From assembly GCA_003243255.1 (NCBI GenBank), contig QFQM01000216.1:1-7258 (forward strand): a DNA stretch of 7,258 nucleotides, given 5' to 3'. Positions 1 through 5,245 of the stretch are shown here, in pieces (the first letter of the stretch is position 1; each line of letters begins with the position of its first letter). The notes under the pieces are model-generated. The model was given only the letters and a program-made list of their open reading frames with translations. It had not been told where the DNA came from and did no database searches. A program made the translations under genes and the position numbers. Origin of the DNA: Flavobacterium psychrophilum (lineage in GTDB: Bacteria > Bacteroidota > Bacteroidia > Flavobacteriales > Flavobacteriaceae).

Positions 1-1147
1 GCCCTTCGAGTTGTTCCCAGGCTTCATGCCGGTAAGCAGATTCAAAAGGATTAATCAGCACATCAATTTCAGGTTCAGTCCTGAGCAGTGGAAACATCGT
101 TTTATAATCGAGCTGCATCAGTTCTATGACATGCGGTAATGTGCAGAACTTTCCGTTCTCATACTTGCGAAGAAACCAGATGATGGCGGTTACAAAATTG
201 ATAGGAGATTCTACAAAGAAGTCTCCTTGCTTCTTGATCCAGTCCCGATTAAGTCCCAGCATGATCGTGCGTGATGATTCACTCGCGTCAGTAATGTCTT
301 CCATGGTCACCGGATCGAGCGGATTGCAGCGATGTACTACCTTATCAAATTCGATCACATAGAACTTTGGCCGGACCTTATAACAATGTCCATATTTCAA
401 AAGTGTGTTATAAGCAATGATAGAAAGATCATCATACTTGAAATCATAGATGAACATGCTAAATCCTTTCCGGATATGCTGGGTAATGATATGACGGATC
501 ACGAAGTAGGATTTTCCTGCACCCGGTGTGCCTATTACCAGAACAGCCCGAAACGGATTGATGAAATTAATCCAGCTTCTCCTCGCGCTTCCCCTCAGTA
601 TATATTGCGCAGGAAGGTTAATGGAATATTCATTTTCAAGCAGCCGTTCTTCTTGTGGAAATGATTCGTTCAGACTATTAAAGATGTCATTGCGCAACTG
701 AAGTTTAATGAGTCGTGATAGCCAGGTACCTCCGGTGAGAACAAGAATGTAACCTACAGCCATTACGATGATATATACACCTGTCCTAATCTGAATCGAT
801 AAGCTGATAAACCAAATGAGGTGGCCTAACATAAATAGCAGTGCCCCTAAAATCAGACAGCCCATAGTTACGCCTATGTTGATCTTTTCATCTTTCTTTC
901 CTGCTGCCCCGATGAGTGACACAAGAAGAAGGCCCAAGGAAAAAAGTTTCGTATACCAGATTGTCCTAAGTATTCCCGTGTTACTAATGTTCATCATTAC
1001 CTTATCAATAAATTCAAGGGTATATCCCCACTGGTGCAAGCCATCGTGGCAATAGTAATAGAAGTGCATTAATAGTATAATGATGCTGCACATGCGTGTC
1101 ATGTCGATGATCTTACGCAATGCCTGTTCGTTTTCTCCTGTTTGCAT
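1..1147 (-). CDS. mobC: MobC/TraG-type conjugal coupling protein (T4CP), 3' end cut off by window
   Basis: This is probably the inner-membrane ATPase that couples the relaxase-DNA complex to the type IV secretion channel. About 382 residues are visible from an ATG at 1145-1147, and the frame stays open to base 1. The N-terminal third is membrane-bound, with hydrophobic segments at about residues 18-34, 67-82, 90-116 and 122-140. An aromatic stretch, FYYYCHDGLHQWGY (29-42), resembles the YWFCY domain found at the N-terminus of Bacteroidota coupling proteins. A Walker A motif GTPGAGKS lies at residues 206-213 (bases 509-532), followed by a TraG/VirD4-like segment with YDFKYDD (about 233-239) and NPLDPV. 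The Walker B region lies beyond the window. The gene begins 12 bases after the mobB stop and shares its operon. Bacteroidota annotations call this protein MobC or TraG. I am confident of the family; only the full length is unknown. Confidence 0.93.
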   Translation of the reverse strand, partial: MQTGENEQALRKIIDMTRMCSIIILLMHFYYYCHDGLHQWGYTLEFIDKVMMNISNTGILRTIWYTKLFSLGLLLVSLIGAAGKKDEKINIGVTMGCLILGALLFMLGHLIWFISLSIQIRTGVYIIVMAVGYILVLTGGTWLSRLIKLQLRNDIFNSLNESFPQEERLLENEYSINLPAQYILRGSARRSWINFINPFRAVLVIGTPGAGKSYFVIRHIITQHIRKGFSMFIYDFKYDDLSIIAYNTLLKYGHCYKVRPKFYVIEFDKVVHRCNPLDPVTMEDITDASESSRTIMLGLNRDWIKKQGDFFVESPINFVTAIIWFLRKYENGKFCTLPHVIELMQLDYKTMFPLLRTEPEIDVLINPFESAYRHEAWEQLEG

Positions 1148-1159
1148 AGTTGTAGTATT

Positions 1160-2422
1160 TTAAAGTCTCTTTCTTTTTCTCCGTTTTTTATTTCTTCCCA
1201 GTCTTAAAGCCGCTTCCGGTGAACCGGAAATTGTATCATCAGCGGTGATTAAATCCCGTAGCACGTTTCCCATACCGGTATCCGTTGAACTCTCATTTTT
1301 ACTTTCTTTGAGTGGTGAATCTGGTGATCTGGTATATCCTGGCCTGAAGGGCTTAATGGTATCTTCCTTAGCAGATAGTCTTTCCAATATGGCTTTAGCG
1401 CTAAATGCTTTGCCCAAATCACTCCCATTGAAGATGACACGACTCCGATTGTCGATGAAGGTTACTCCGTATGTTCTTCCTTCCGTATTGGTACGAAAGA
1501 CAACGTCAACATTTTTCTTCTCCAATGAACTTTTGAATCGCTCCTTCGAAACTACATGAGCAGCATGCAATGTCTGTTCAATCGTTTTTCGAAGCTGGTC
1601 TTTATGAGGTTGACGCAGCACTTCATTGAGCTTGAATTGTTTTTCGAGAAAAGCTAATGTAGGCTTGCCAGGGATAGCACTTGCTTTTACAGGTATTCCA
1701 ATACGCAATCCTTTTTCATCGATGAGACTATAAAGCAATCCTCTCTTTTCAAACATCTTGGAATGTTCCGTACCACGATCTGCCGTTACATTGTATTGCC
1801 TTAATACTGCATTCAGTTCGGGAAGAGAAGTGTACTTATAAGAGCGCGTCACTGTCCGCACGATATTGAGAATGCTTCTCCGGGTTTCCGACTTTCCATA
1901 GATTGCTTTCTGAACATCAACCGGATGAATAAATTCATTTATATTTTTCTTCTTACTCTCCGCCTGTACTAAACCGAATTCCAATTCAATTTCCCTGCGT
2001 GCTTTCTCCGACTGATTTTCCCCCAGATAGTGAATGGGTAAACGTTTTCCATTTTCCTGAATGATCGTAGTGAGAATATGAATATGCGGATGAGCCGCAT
2101 CCTTGTGTTCGTAAACCAGATAAGGCTGATCGCCAAATCCTATCTTGCTCATGTATGTGGAAGCGATCTTAGTTAACTGATCAACACTGAGTTTTTCACC
2201 AAGATCAAAATTCAGTGAAATGTGAAGTGTATTTGTCTTCGTACTTCTGTTGCGTTCATTCAATTCAGTAAAGCGATTGAGCTTATCATGAAAATTCAAC
2301 TGACCCACATCACGCTTAAATAGGTTTGCCTGGATGCACAGCGCTTTGCCTTGCACTACCTTTTGCTCGTTGTAGTTGAGCGCGCCAGCTATGTCTTTCC
2401 CGCTAATCACTTTGGCGACCAT
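1160..2422 (-). CDS. mobB: MobB relaxase (relaxase/mobilisation nuclease domain)
   Basis: This 420-aa protein would cut one strand at oriT and stay covalently bound to the 5' end during transfer. The N-terminal relaxase domain (about residues 1-160) has GALNYNEQKV (13-22), whose Tyr17 is the likely catalytic tyrosine. It also has TLHISLNF (66-73) and the metal-binding histidine cluster HPHIH at 111-115, preceded by YLVYEHKDAA. Family knowledge (PF03432-type relaxases) assigns these motifs to transesterification and metal binding. The remaining part, about 160-420, is less conserved and ends in a strongly basic tail rich in Lys and Arg (409-420), which suits DNA binding. The start ATG at 2420-2422 lies within the end of mobA (20-base overlap), so translation is probably coupled. 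No frameshift or internal stop is present. Ordinary length for Bacteroidota MobB. Confidence 0.95.
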   Translation of the reverse strand: MVAKVISGKDIAGALNYNEQKVVQGKALCIQANLFKRDVGQLNFHDKLNRFTELNERNRSTKTNTLHISLNFDLGEKLSVDQLTKIASTYMSKIGFGDQPYLVYEHKDAAHPHIHILTTIIQENGKRLPIHYLGENQSEKARREIELEFGLVQAESKKKNINEFIHPVDVQKAIYGKSETRRSILNIVRTVTRSYKYTSLPELNAVLRQYNVTADRGTEHSKMFEKRGLLYSLIDEKGLRIGIPVKASAIPGKPTLAFLEKQFKLNEVLRQPHKDQLRKTIEQTLHAAHVVSKERFKSSLEKKNVDVVFRTNTEGRTYGVTFIDNRSRVIFNGSDLGKAFSAKAILERLSAKEDTIKPFRPGYTRSPDSPLKESKNESSTDTGMGNVLRDLITADDTISGSPEAALRLGRNKKRRKRKRL

Positions 2423-2810
2423 TTTTAGTTATCTCATTAAGCAATACCAATAGTCTGTCAACCTTCTCATTTACTTTTTTGTACTCATCAAGAATTTTCA
2501 ACGCTTCGAATATTTTTTGACTTGGGATGGTGGTGCCGTTGAAGTAGCGTGTTACCTGGTTGACATTGGTTCCGATAGCATTAAGCTCTTTCCGGATGGC
2601 TGTCAGTTCGACAGTTACGCTATCCATCGAAGCATCTTTGTGATACCAGATGATTTCTTCCTTGTAAATAATCTGACGCGCCAGTTCGGCTATGGTCTGA
2701 CAATTACTTTGGGCCAGCCATCCTTCCATTTTCTTGTAGAAAGGATCAGATACCCGCAGGCCAATCTTATGAATCAGGCGTTCAGTTTCCTCTGCTTTTT
2801 TGCGTGTCAT
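2403..2810 (-). CDS. mobA: MobA-like relaxosome accessory protein (ribbon-helix-helix)
   Basis: This 135-aa protein probably binds oriT and helps the relaxase assemble on it. Residues 16-52 fit a ribbon-helix-helix fold: a short strand (IGLRVSD), a helix (about 22-34) and a second helix (about 39-50). The motif IGTNVNQVTRYFN at 79-91 matches the Asn-rich G-N-N-Q-x-x-R signature of the MobC-type (PF05713-like) plasmid mobilisation proteins; Bacteroidota annotations call the same protein MobA. The C-terminal 35 residues look like an amphipathic helix or coiled coil. The start is fixed by an ATGA overlap with the stop of the 57-codon ORF upstream (bases 2807-2810), and the 3' end overlaps mobB by 20 bases. 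Both suggest translational coupling within one operon. Confidence 0.92.
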   Translation of the reverse strand: MTRKKAEETERLIHKIGLRVSDPFYKKMEGWLAQSNCQTIAELARQIIYKEEIIWYHKDASMDSVTVELTAIRKELNAIGTNVNQVTRYFNGTTIPSQKIFEALKILDEYKKVNEKVDRLLVLLNEITKNGRQSD

Positions 2811-2980
2811 AGCTTATCGATTTGAGTTGCACGGAAGCCGAGTTCCGAGGCTTCATTCCCCGAAGAGCCAAAAGGCGATGAGGGCAAGAGGACAAATGCG
2901 CTAGCATTTGTACATCTTGCTGCCCGCAGAAAAAGCGGGCTGTTGACGACCTGTGCTAATCTGTTAGAGTTAGTTTTCAT
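2807..2980 (-). CDS. 57-aa ORF carrying the candidate oriT, coupled to mobA
   Basis: This short ORF (57 codons plus stop) starts MKTNSNRLAQ and ends ATQIDKL. Its ATG overlaps the stop of the HTH gene as ATGA (2977-2980), and its TGA overlaps the mobA ATG as ATGA (2807-2810), so all three reading frames are chained. That arrangement is the main evidence that it is translated. The peptide shows no signal peptide, membrane segment or domain I recognise; it is rich in Ser, Ala and Leu. The DNA below it contains three inverted repeats (2834-2854, 2884-2920, 2922-2940), so the nucleotide sequence itself is probably under selection as the transfer origin. Either the peptide is functional, or the ORF exists to keep ribosomes moving through oriT into mobA. 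I recall similar peptides before mobA in other Bacteroidota, but this is from memory only. Confidence 0.6.
   Translation of the reverse strand: MKTNSNRLAQVVNSPLFLRAARCTNASAFVLLPSSPFGSSGNEASELGFRATQIDKL
2834..2854. repeat. Inverted repeat GAAGCC/GGCTTC in oriT candidate
   Basis: Six-base arms GAAGCC (2834-2839) and GGCTTC (2849-2854) are separated by nine bases. The right arm can alternatively pair with GAAG at 2862-2865, so two mutually exclusive stems are possible. Confidence 0.55.
2884..2920. repeat. Long imperfect hairpin in oriT candidate
   Basis: The inner stem is ACAAATGC (2892-2899) and GCATTTGT (2904-2911), a perfect 8-bp pair closed by the tetraloop GCTA. An outer stem GCAAGA (2884-2889) and TCTTGC (2915-2920) extends it across a small asymmetric internal loop (two bases against three). 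This is the most stable-looking structure in the mobA leader and a good candidate for relaxosome recognition or for termination of strand transfer. Confidence 0.7.
2922..2940. repeat. GC-rich hairpin GCCCGC/GCGGGC
   Basis: A perfect 6-bp stem, GCCCGC (2922-2927) with GCGGGC (2935-2940), is closed by the loop AGAAAAA. It starts two bases after the longer hairpin. No U-run follows it in either direction, so it is not a convincing intrinsic terminator; a structural role in oriT fits better. Confidence 0.6.
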
Positions 2981-3297
2981 TTTCGTAGTGATTGATTTTG
3001 GGATAGTTTTGTTTCGTTTGGGCTTTCTGAATTTTGCTTATGTTCTGTAAGCATTTTCTCGATGTCTTCGGCATCATAGAAGATCACGCCACCGACTTTT
3101 GTAAAGGGTAGCGTTCCGGTAATGCGCATCTGTTGCAAGGTGCCTGGAGAGATGGTCAGCAGTCTGCGGACCTGGTGAGATTTTAGCCAGCGCTGTGATT
3201 GAGTGGACTGTCGTTGTGTCAGAATCTTTTTGATTTCCTCCAGCAGTTCCCTCTTAAAGATTTCAAGGTCCTCCAGGGTGATAATATTGGTTATCAT
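2977..3297 (-). CDS. Helix-turn-helix (MerR/excisionase-like, HTH_17) protein
   Basis: This 106-aa protein probably binds DNA as a regulator of the mobilisation operon or as an excisionase-like factor. Residues 8-30 are charged and helical (possible coiled coil for dimerisation). Residues 37-84, from WLKSHQVRRLL to EDIEKML, fit the winged HTH_17 pattern: a first helix, a recognition segment SPGTLQQMRITG, the wing LPFTKVGGVIFY, then the closing DAEDIEKML. The C-terminal 20 residues are polar and probably disordered. Length and layout are typical of small HTH proteins found beside Bacteroidota conjugative genes. The start ATG at 3295-3297 faces a palindrome-rich region which may hold its own operators. 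Its stop overlaps the start of the next ORF as ATGA. Family assignment is firm; the exact role is inferred from position. Confidence 0.85.
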   Translation of the reverse strand: MITNIITLEDLEIFKRELLEEIKKILTQRQSTQSQRWLKSHQVRRLLTISPGTLQQMRITGTLPFTKVGGVIFYDAEDIEKMLTEHKQNSESPNETKLSQNQSLRK

Positions 3298-3298
3298 G

Positions 3299-3331
3299 AT
3301 TTGTGCCTGTTTGAATGATTATGGCACAAAT
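3299..3331. repeat. Inverted repeat ATTTGTGCC/GGCACAAAT (operator candidate)
   Basis: Perfect 9-bp arms at 3299-3307 and 3323-3331 are separated by 15 bases. The left arm begins one base beyond the HTH gene start codon, so a protein bound here would cover the start region of that gene. The core TTGTGCC is related to TTGTGAC in the next dyad, which suggests one protein binding both. Confidence 0.7.
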
Positions 3332-3335
3332 GAAC

Positions 3336-3365
3336 CTTGTGACCGTTTTAGAAAACAGTCACAAG
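3336..3365. repeat. 30-base near-perfect dyad CTTGTGAC/GTCACAAG
   Basis: Outer arms CTTGTGAC (3336-3343) and GTCACAAG (3358-3365) and inner arms GTTTT (3345-3349) and AAAAC (3352-3356) pair on both sides of a central AG, with one mismatch (3344 against 3357). The half-site TTGTGAC resembles TTGTGCC of the preceding dyad, about 36 bases away. Operator, recombination site or structured origin are all possible. Confidence 0.7.
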
Positions 3366-3377
3366 TGTCCTAGGACA
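3366..3377. repeat. Perfect 12-bp palindrome TGTCCTAGGACA
   Basis: A gapless palindrome immediately follows the 30-base dyad with no spacer. Continuous palindromes of this kind commonly act as binding sites for dimeric proteins; no protein can be named from the sequence. Confidence 0.65.
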
Positions 3378-3385
3378 TACCGTAA

Positions 3386-3404
3386 AATGCTGATTATCAG
3401 CATT
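3386..3404. repeat. 19-base dyad AATGCTGAT-T-ATCAGCATT
   Basis: Two perfect 9-bp arms (3386-3394 and 3396-3404) flank a single central T. It lies about 36 bases before the proposed -7 box of the plus-strand operon, where a bound protein could affect RNA polymerase. Confidence 0.65.
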
Positions 3405-3439
3405 AAAAATTTTAAATAATTTCTAAAACGAGGTATTCT

Positions 3440-3447
3440 TAATTTTG
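3440..3447 (+). promoter_or_regulatory. Candidate Bacteroidota -7 promoter box TAATTTTG
   Basis: TAATTTTG fits the Bacteroidota consensus TAnnTTTG exactly. A matching -33 TTTG at the usual distance is not present; the nearest is TTTC at 3420-3423, with a 16-base spacer, which is short. If real, transcription would start near 3454 and give a leader of about 55 bases before the 78-aa gene. Confidence 0.4.
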
Positions 3448-3450
3448 AAT

Positions 3451-3473
3451 AAGCATCGCGGAACCCGCTGCTT
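3451..3473 (+). other. Hairpin in leader of the plus-strand operon
   Basis: AAGC (3451-3454) pairs with GCTT (3470-3473), and GCGG (3458-3461) pairs with CCGC (3465-3468) around the loop AAC, with an asymmetric internal loop. It lies at or next to the predicted transcript 5' end, where it could stabilise the mRNA. No U-run follows, so termination is unlikely. Confidence 0.35.
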
Positions 3474-3508
3474 CTTACCTCTTTTGTACACCCTTAAACA
3501 GCTATTTT

Positions 3509-3745
3509 ATGACACAGGATATTGCGCATCCCATCCTTCAAAAAGCCATTCAGGGACTGAATGTGAGTAAGGAATTCAAGGCAATGGCCAAGGCCAATGG
3601 TTATAAAACATTACAAAATATACTTGATCATCCTTTGCATGAATTGCCATTTAAAAAGCTTTCAGGCTATAGAATGTTGAAGGAACTTTTGGATATCTTC
3701 AATGAGAATGAATTAGAACATTTACTTGATGGCCTTGATAATTGA
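3509..3745 (+). CDS. Small helical protein, possible RNAP alpha-CTD-like (HhH) fold
   Basis: I cannot assign this 78-aa protein to a named family with certainty. It is wholly alpha-helical in character, without membrane segments, signal peptide or cysteines. The pattern from LNVSKEFKAMAKANGY (17-32) through KTLQNILDHPLHELP (33-47) to LSGYRMLKELLDIFNE (51-66) resembles the C-terminal domain of RNA polymerase alpha: an S-x-x-x-x-x-A helix, a 'tLqdIl' helix, then a turn and a helix that often bind nucleic acid or protein. This comparison is by eye. It starts at an ATG about 62 bases after the candidate -7 box and is followed 22 bases later by the Ntn-hydrolase gene, so the two are likely co-transcribed. 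The ORF is intact, with no overlapping rival. Confidence 0.7.
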   Translation: MTQDIAHPILQKAIQGLNVSKEFKAMAKANGYKTLQNILDHPLHELPFKKLSGYRMLKELLDIFNENELEHLLDGLDN

Positions 3746-3767
3746 TCTCACTTAACCGCACTTTTTT

Positions 3768-4592
3768 ATGACGCTCGTTATTGCCCGAAAAATTAAAAAC
3801 GTAATATCATTTTCATCTGACTCACGAATCAAATTCGGTGACCAAGGATTTATTGATTTTGGCATCAAGATATTTCCTATACCCGTTAAAATATATTCAC
3901 CAACCGATAAGGCAACCGGCAAAACAGATCTTGACTATGATTATAACTTGGGGCTCGCTGTGGTCGGGAGTTCGATAAATGCCTATACTATAAAAGACTC
4001 TGTCACTGAGATACTTCAAAATATTCAACACGTCCCTGGGTATACCGACTTATCTATGGATGGTATTTCTAAACTTGTTTTTAAGATCTTCGAAATGAGC
4101 ACTAAAGAACTCATGGCAATACTTCAGAAACAAGGACTGTGTCAATTGATTTTGGGTGGATACTGTCCTATAAAAAAAAGAATCCGTGTATTCCTTTTTT
4201 CAATTGACGACTCCACACTACCTGTCACACCTATTTTTTCGGAGATACTTCAGGAAGATGATACGCTATTTTTCGGCTCCGGAAAAACGTTAGCTGAACA
4301 GATATATCTAAGTGGAACAAAGGGATCGCTTCACATAATTAGGGAGGTAATTAAAGGTGGAAAGATTGACTCTGTGGGTGGAGGCTTGCAATATGGCGAA
4401 TTCGATGGCAATCAGTTTAGAGTTTATGGAGTAACTGACTATGCCCGATATGATGATGGTAGTTTCAAAGAATATCTATACACACTTCGTGGTATCAATC
4501 TATATAAAGATGAATTCGAGAGGGAGTCGGATGGATTCCATATTGCGTATTCTTTCAAAACGCCTTTTGAAAATGAGATTTGGAACCGTTGA
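3768..4592 (+). CDS. Proteasome/Anbu-like Ntn-hydrolase (putative peptidase)
   Basis: This 274-aa protein begins MTLVIARK, so removal of Met would expose an N-terminal threonine. Relative to that Thr1, an aspartate lies at mature position 17 (in SFSSDSRI) and a lysine at mature position 33 (in FGIKIF). These are exactly the Thr1/Asp17/Lys33 positions of proteasome beta subunits. Further family-like segments are LGLAVVGSS (61-69), LFFGSGKTLAEQIY (167-180; GSG loop) and DSVGGGLQYGEF (201-212), resembling the Asp-Ser-x-G-G region of Anbu and proteasome proteins. SDSR is also typical of Anbu. Insertions at about 37-60 and a C-terminal tail after 225 make it longer than HslV or Anbu (about 180-250 aa). 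No signal peptide: cytoplasmic, probably oligomeric. Substrate unknown. Ntn-hydrolase fold is well supported; peptidase activity is inferred. Confidence 0.82.
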   Translation: MTLVIARKIKNVISFSSDSRIKFGDQGFIDFGIKIFPIPVKIYSPTDKATGKTDLDYDYNLGLAVVGSSINAYTIKDSVTEILQNIQHVPGYTDLSMDGISKLVFKIFEMSTKELMAILQKQGLCQLILGGYCPIKKRIRVFLFSIDDSTLPVTPIFSEILQEDDTLFFGSGKTLAEQIYLSGTKGSLHIIREVIKGGKIDSVGGGLQYGEFDGNQFRVYGVTDYARYDDGSFKEYLYTLRGINLYKDEFERESDGFHIAYSFKTPFENEIWNR

Positions 4593-4687
4593 CATTTATA
4601 GAATCTGCATTCGCATGGTAGGGTATAGAGCCCGGGAACTGTTATAGAGGTAGAGAGGGATTCCTCACATTACCTAAAACGCTTGCC

Positions 4688-5125
4688 ATGTTCCGAAAAA
4701 TTCCGGTAGAGGTCATTACCGTTTTGTTGATTTTCTTATTTGCATATACAGCCATTTCCAAAATGGCTGATTCAAGCACCTTCGGTAAACAACTTTACAA
4801 TCAGCCCCTGCCACATTGGTTTACGGGTCACCTTGTTTGGCTCATACCTTTGATAGAACTTATCACAGCCGGGCTTTTAGTAATTTCATCAACCCGCCTT
4901 TACGGGTTGCTATTCTCTGTAATCCTGATGTCTGTTTTTACGGTATATGTAGGGTTAATTTACTTTGGTGTTTTCTCGAAGATTCCTTGTTCCTGTGGTG
5001 GTGTTATTGCATCCATGTCGTGGACAGGTCACCTGATATTCAATATTATTTTCCTGTTGCTCGCCATCGTGGGTCTGGCAAAGTTGCGTCAGGTTAAAAG
5101 TATAAATGACCATCAAGTCAGATAA
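4688..5125 (+). CDS. MauE/DoxX-like four-helix membrane protein
   Basis: This 145-aa integral membrane protein has four hydrophobic segments at about residues 7-24, 46-66, 72-96 and 114-132. The conserved-looking block IPCSCGGVIASMSWTGHLIFN (99-119) carries Cys101 and Cys103 at the mouth of helix 4, matching the MauE-like branch of the DoxX/VKOR-neighbour superfamily. MauE helps disulfide formation in methylamine dehydrogenase maturation; most Bacteroidota relatives are not linked to methylamine use, so the sequence supports only a thiol/redox role. The neighbour downstream encodes an exported protein with two cysteines, a plausible partner. It starts 95 bases after the Ntn-hydrolase gene; that gap has no clear terminator. 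Family fairly sure, partner inferred. Confidence 0.85.
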   Translation: MFRKIPVEVITVLLIFLFAYTAISKMADSSTFGKQLYNQPLPHWFTGHLVWLIPLIELITAGLLVISSTRLYGLLFSVILMSVFTVYVGLIYFGVFSKIPCSCGGVIASMSWTGHLIFNIIFLLLAIVGLAKLRQVKSINDHQVR

Positions 5126-5245
5126 AGATAATGCGCGCAGCTACCGGCCCGGTAGACAGGACAAACCGAAAACCTGTAAAAGAGAGTAGGCCATTTAGTT
5201 CAACTTAACGGTTTGTTGTTTTTTGAGTCTGTCAAAAAAGCATCA
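5126..5245 (+). other. Structured leader before the DUF6520-like gene
   Basis: The 120-base gap contains a tight dyad CTACCGG-C-CCGGTAG (5141-5155), a weaker stem ACAGG/CCTGT (5156-5160 with 5173-5177) and a longer-range repeat ACAAACCG/CGGTTTGT (5161-5168 with 5209-5216). It resembles an mRNA 5' structure or processing site more than a terminator, since no U-run follows. I recognise no riboswitch class. Confidence 0.4.

Larger units (their letters stand above)
2834..2940 (-). other. Candidate origin of transfer (oriT)
   Basis: The segment directly before mobA holds three inverted repeats in about 107 bases: GAAGCC/GGCTTC, an imperfect long hairpin at 2884-2920, and GCCCGC/GCGGGC. Transfer origins usually sit next to the relaxase and accessory genes and contain inverted repeats beside the nick. 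This is the only repeat-rich stretch next to mobA, so oriT is the natural reading. The exact nick site cannot be told from sequence alone. Being inside a translated frame is unusual. Confidence 0.6.
3344..3430. repeat. Long-range 11-bp inverted repeat CGTTTTAGAAA/TTTCTAAAACG
   Basis: Exact 11-bp arms at 3344-3354 and 3420-3430 enclose 65 bases that themselves contain two further palindromes (3366-3377 and 3386-3404). The left arm lies inside the 30-base dyad, so the two structures would compete for the same bases. Confidence 0.6.

Noticed and set aside
126..1055. Plus-strand ORFs at 126-362, 332-664 and 816-1055
   Set aside because: They lie antisense to the mobC reading frame, which has clear YWFCY-like and Walker A motifs; their products look like unrelated low-quality protein.
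1245..1559. ORFs on the plus strand (1245-1559) and in another minus frame (1249-1440)
   Set aside because: Shadows of mobB, whose relaxase motifs and operon overlaps are clear.
2517..2825. Plus-strand ORF antisense to mobA
   Set aside because: Overlaps mobA completely and shows no recognisable domain.
2922..2940. GC hairpin as a terminator of the HTH transcript
   Set aside because: No T-run follows on the minus strand, and the coupled downstream genes indicate read-through.
3315..3419. 34-codon plus-strand ORF in the palindrome region
   Set aside because: It runs through the dyads, is short and has no coupled neighbour or visible ribosome site; most likely chance.
2807..3508. CRISPR array or iteron set
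   Set aside because: The repeats are inverted and unlike each other in length and spacing; there are no regularly spaced direct repeats.
4441..5097. Plus-strand ORFs at 4441-4647 and 4816-5097
   Set aside because: Out of frame with the Ntn-hydrolase and MauE-like genes, whose motifs and membrane helices are convincing.
5213..5245. ATG at 5213 as the start of the DUF6520-like gene
   Set aside because: It would put a non-hydrophobic extension ahead of a standard signal peptide; the ATG at 5246 or 5252 fits better.
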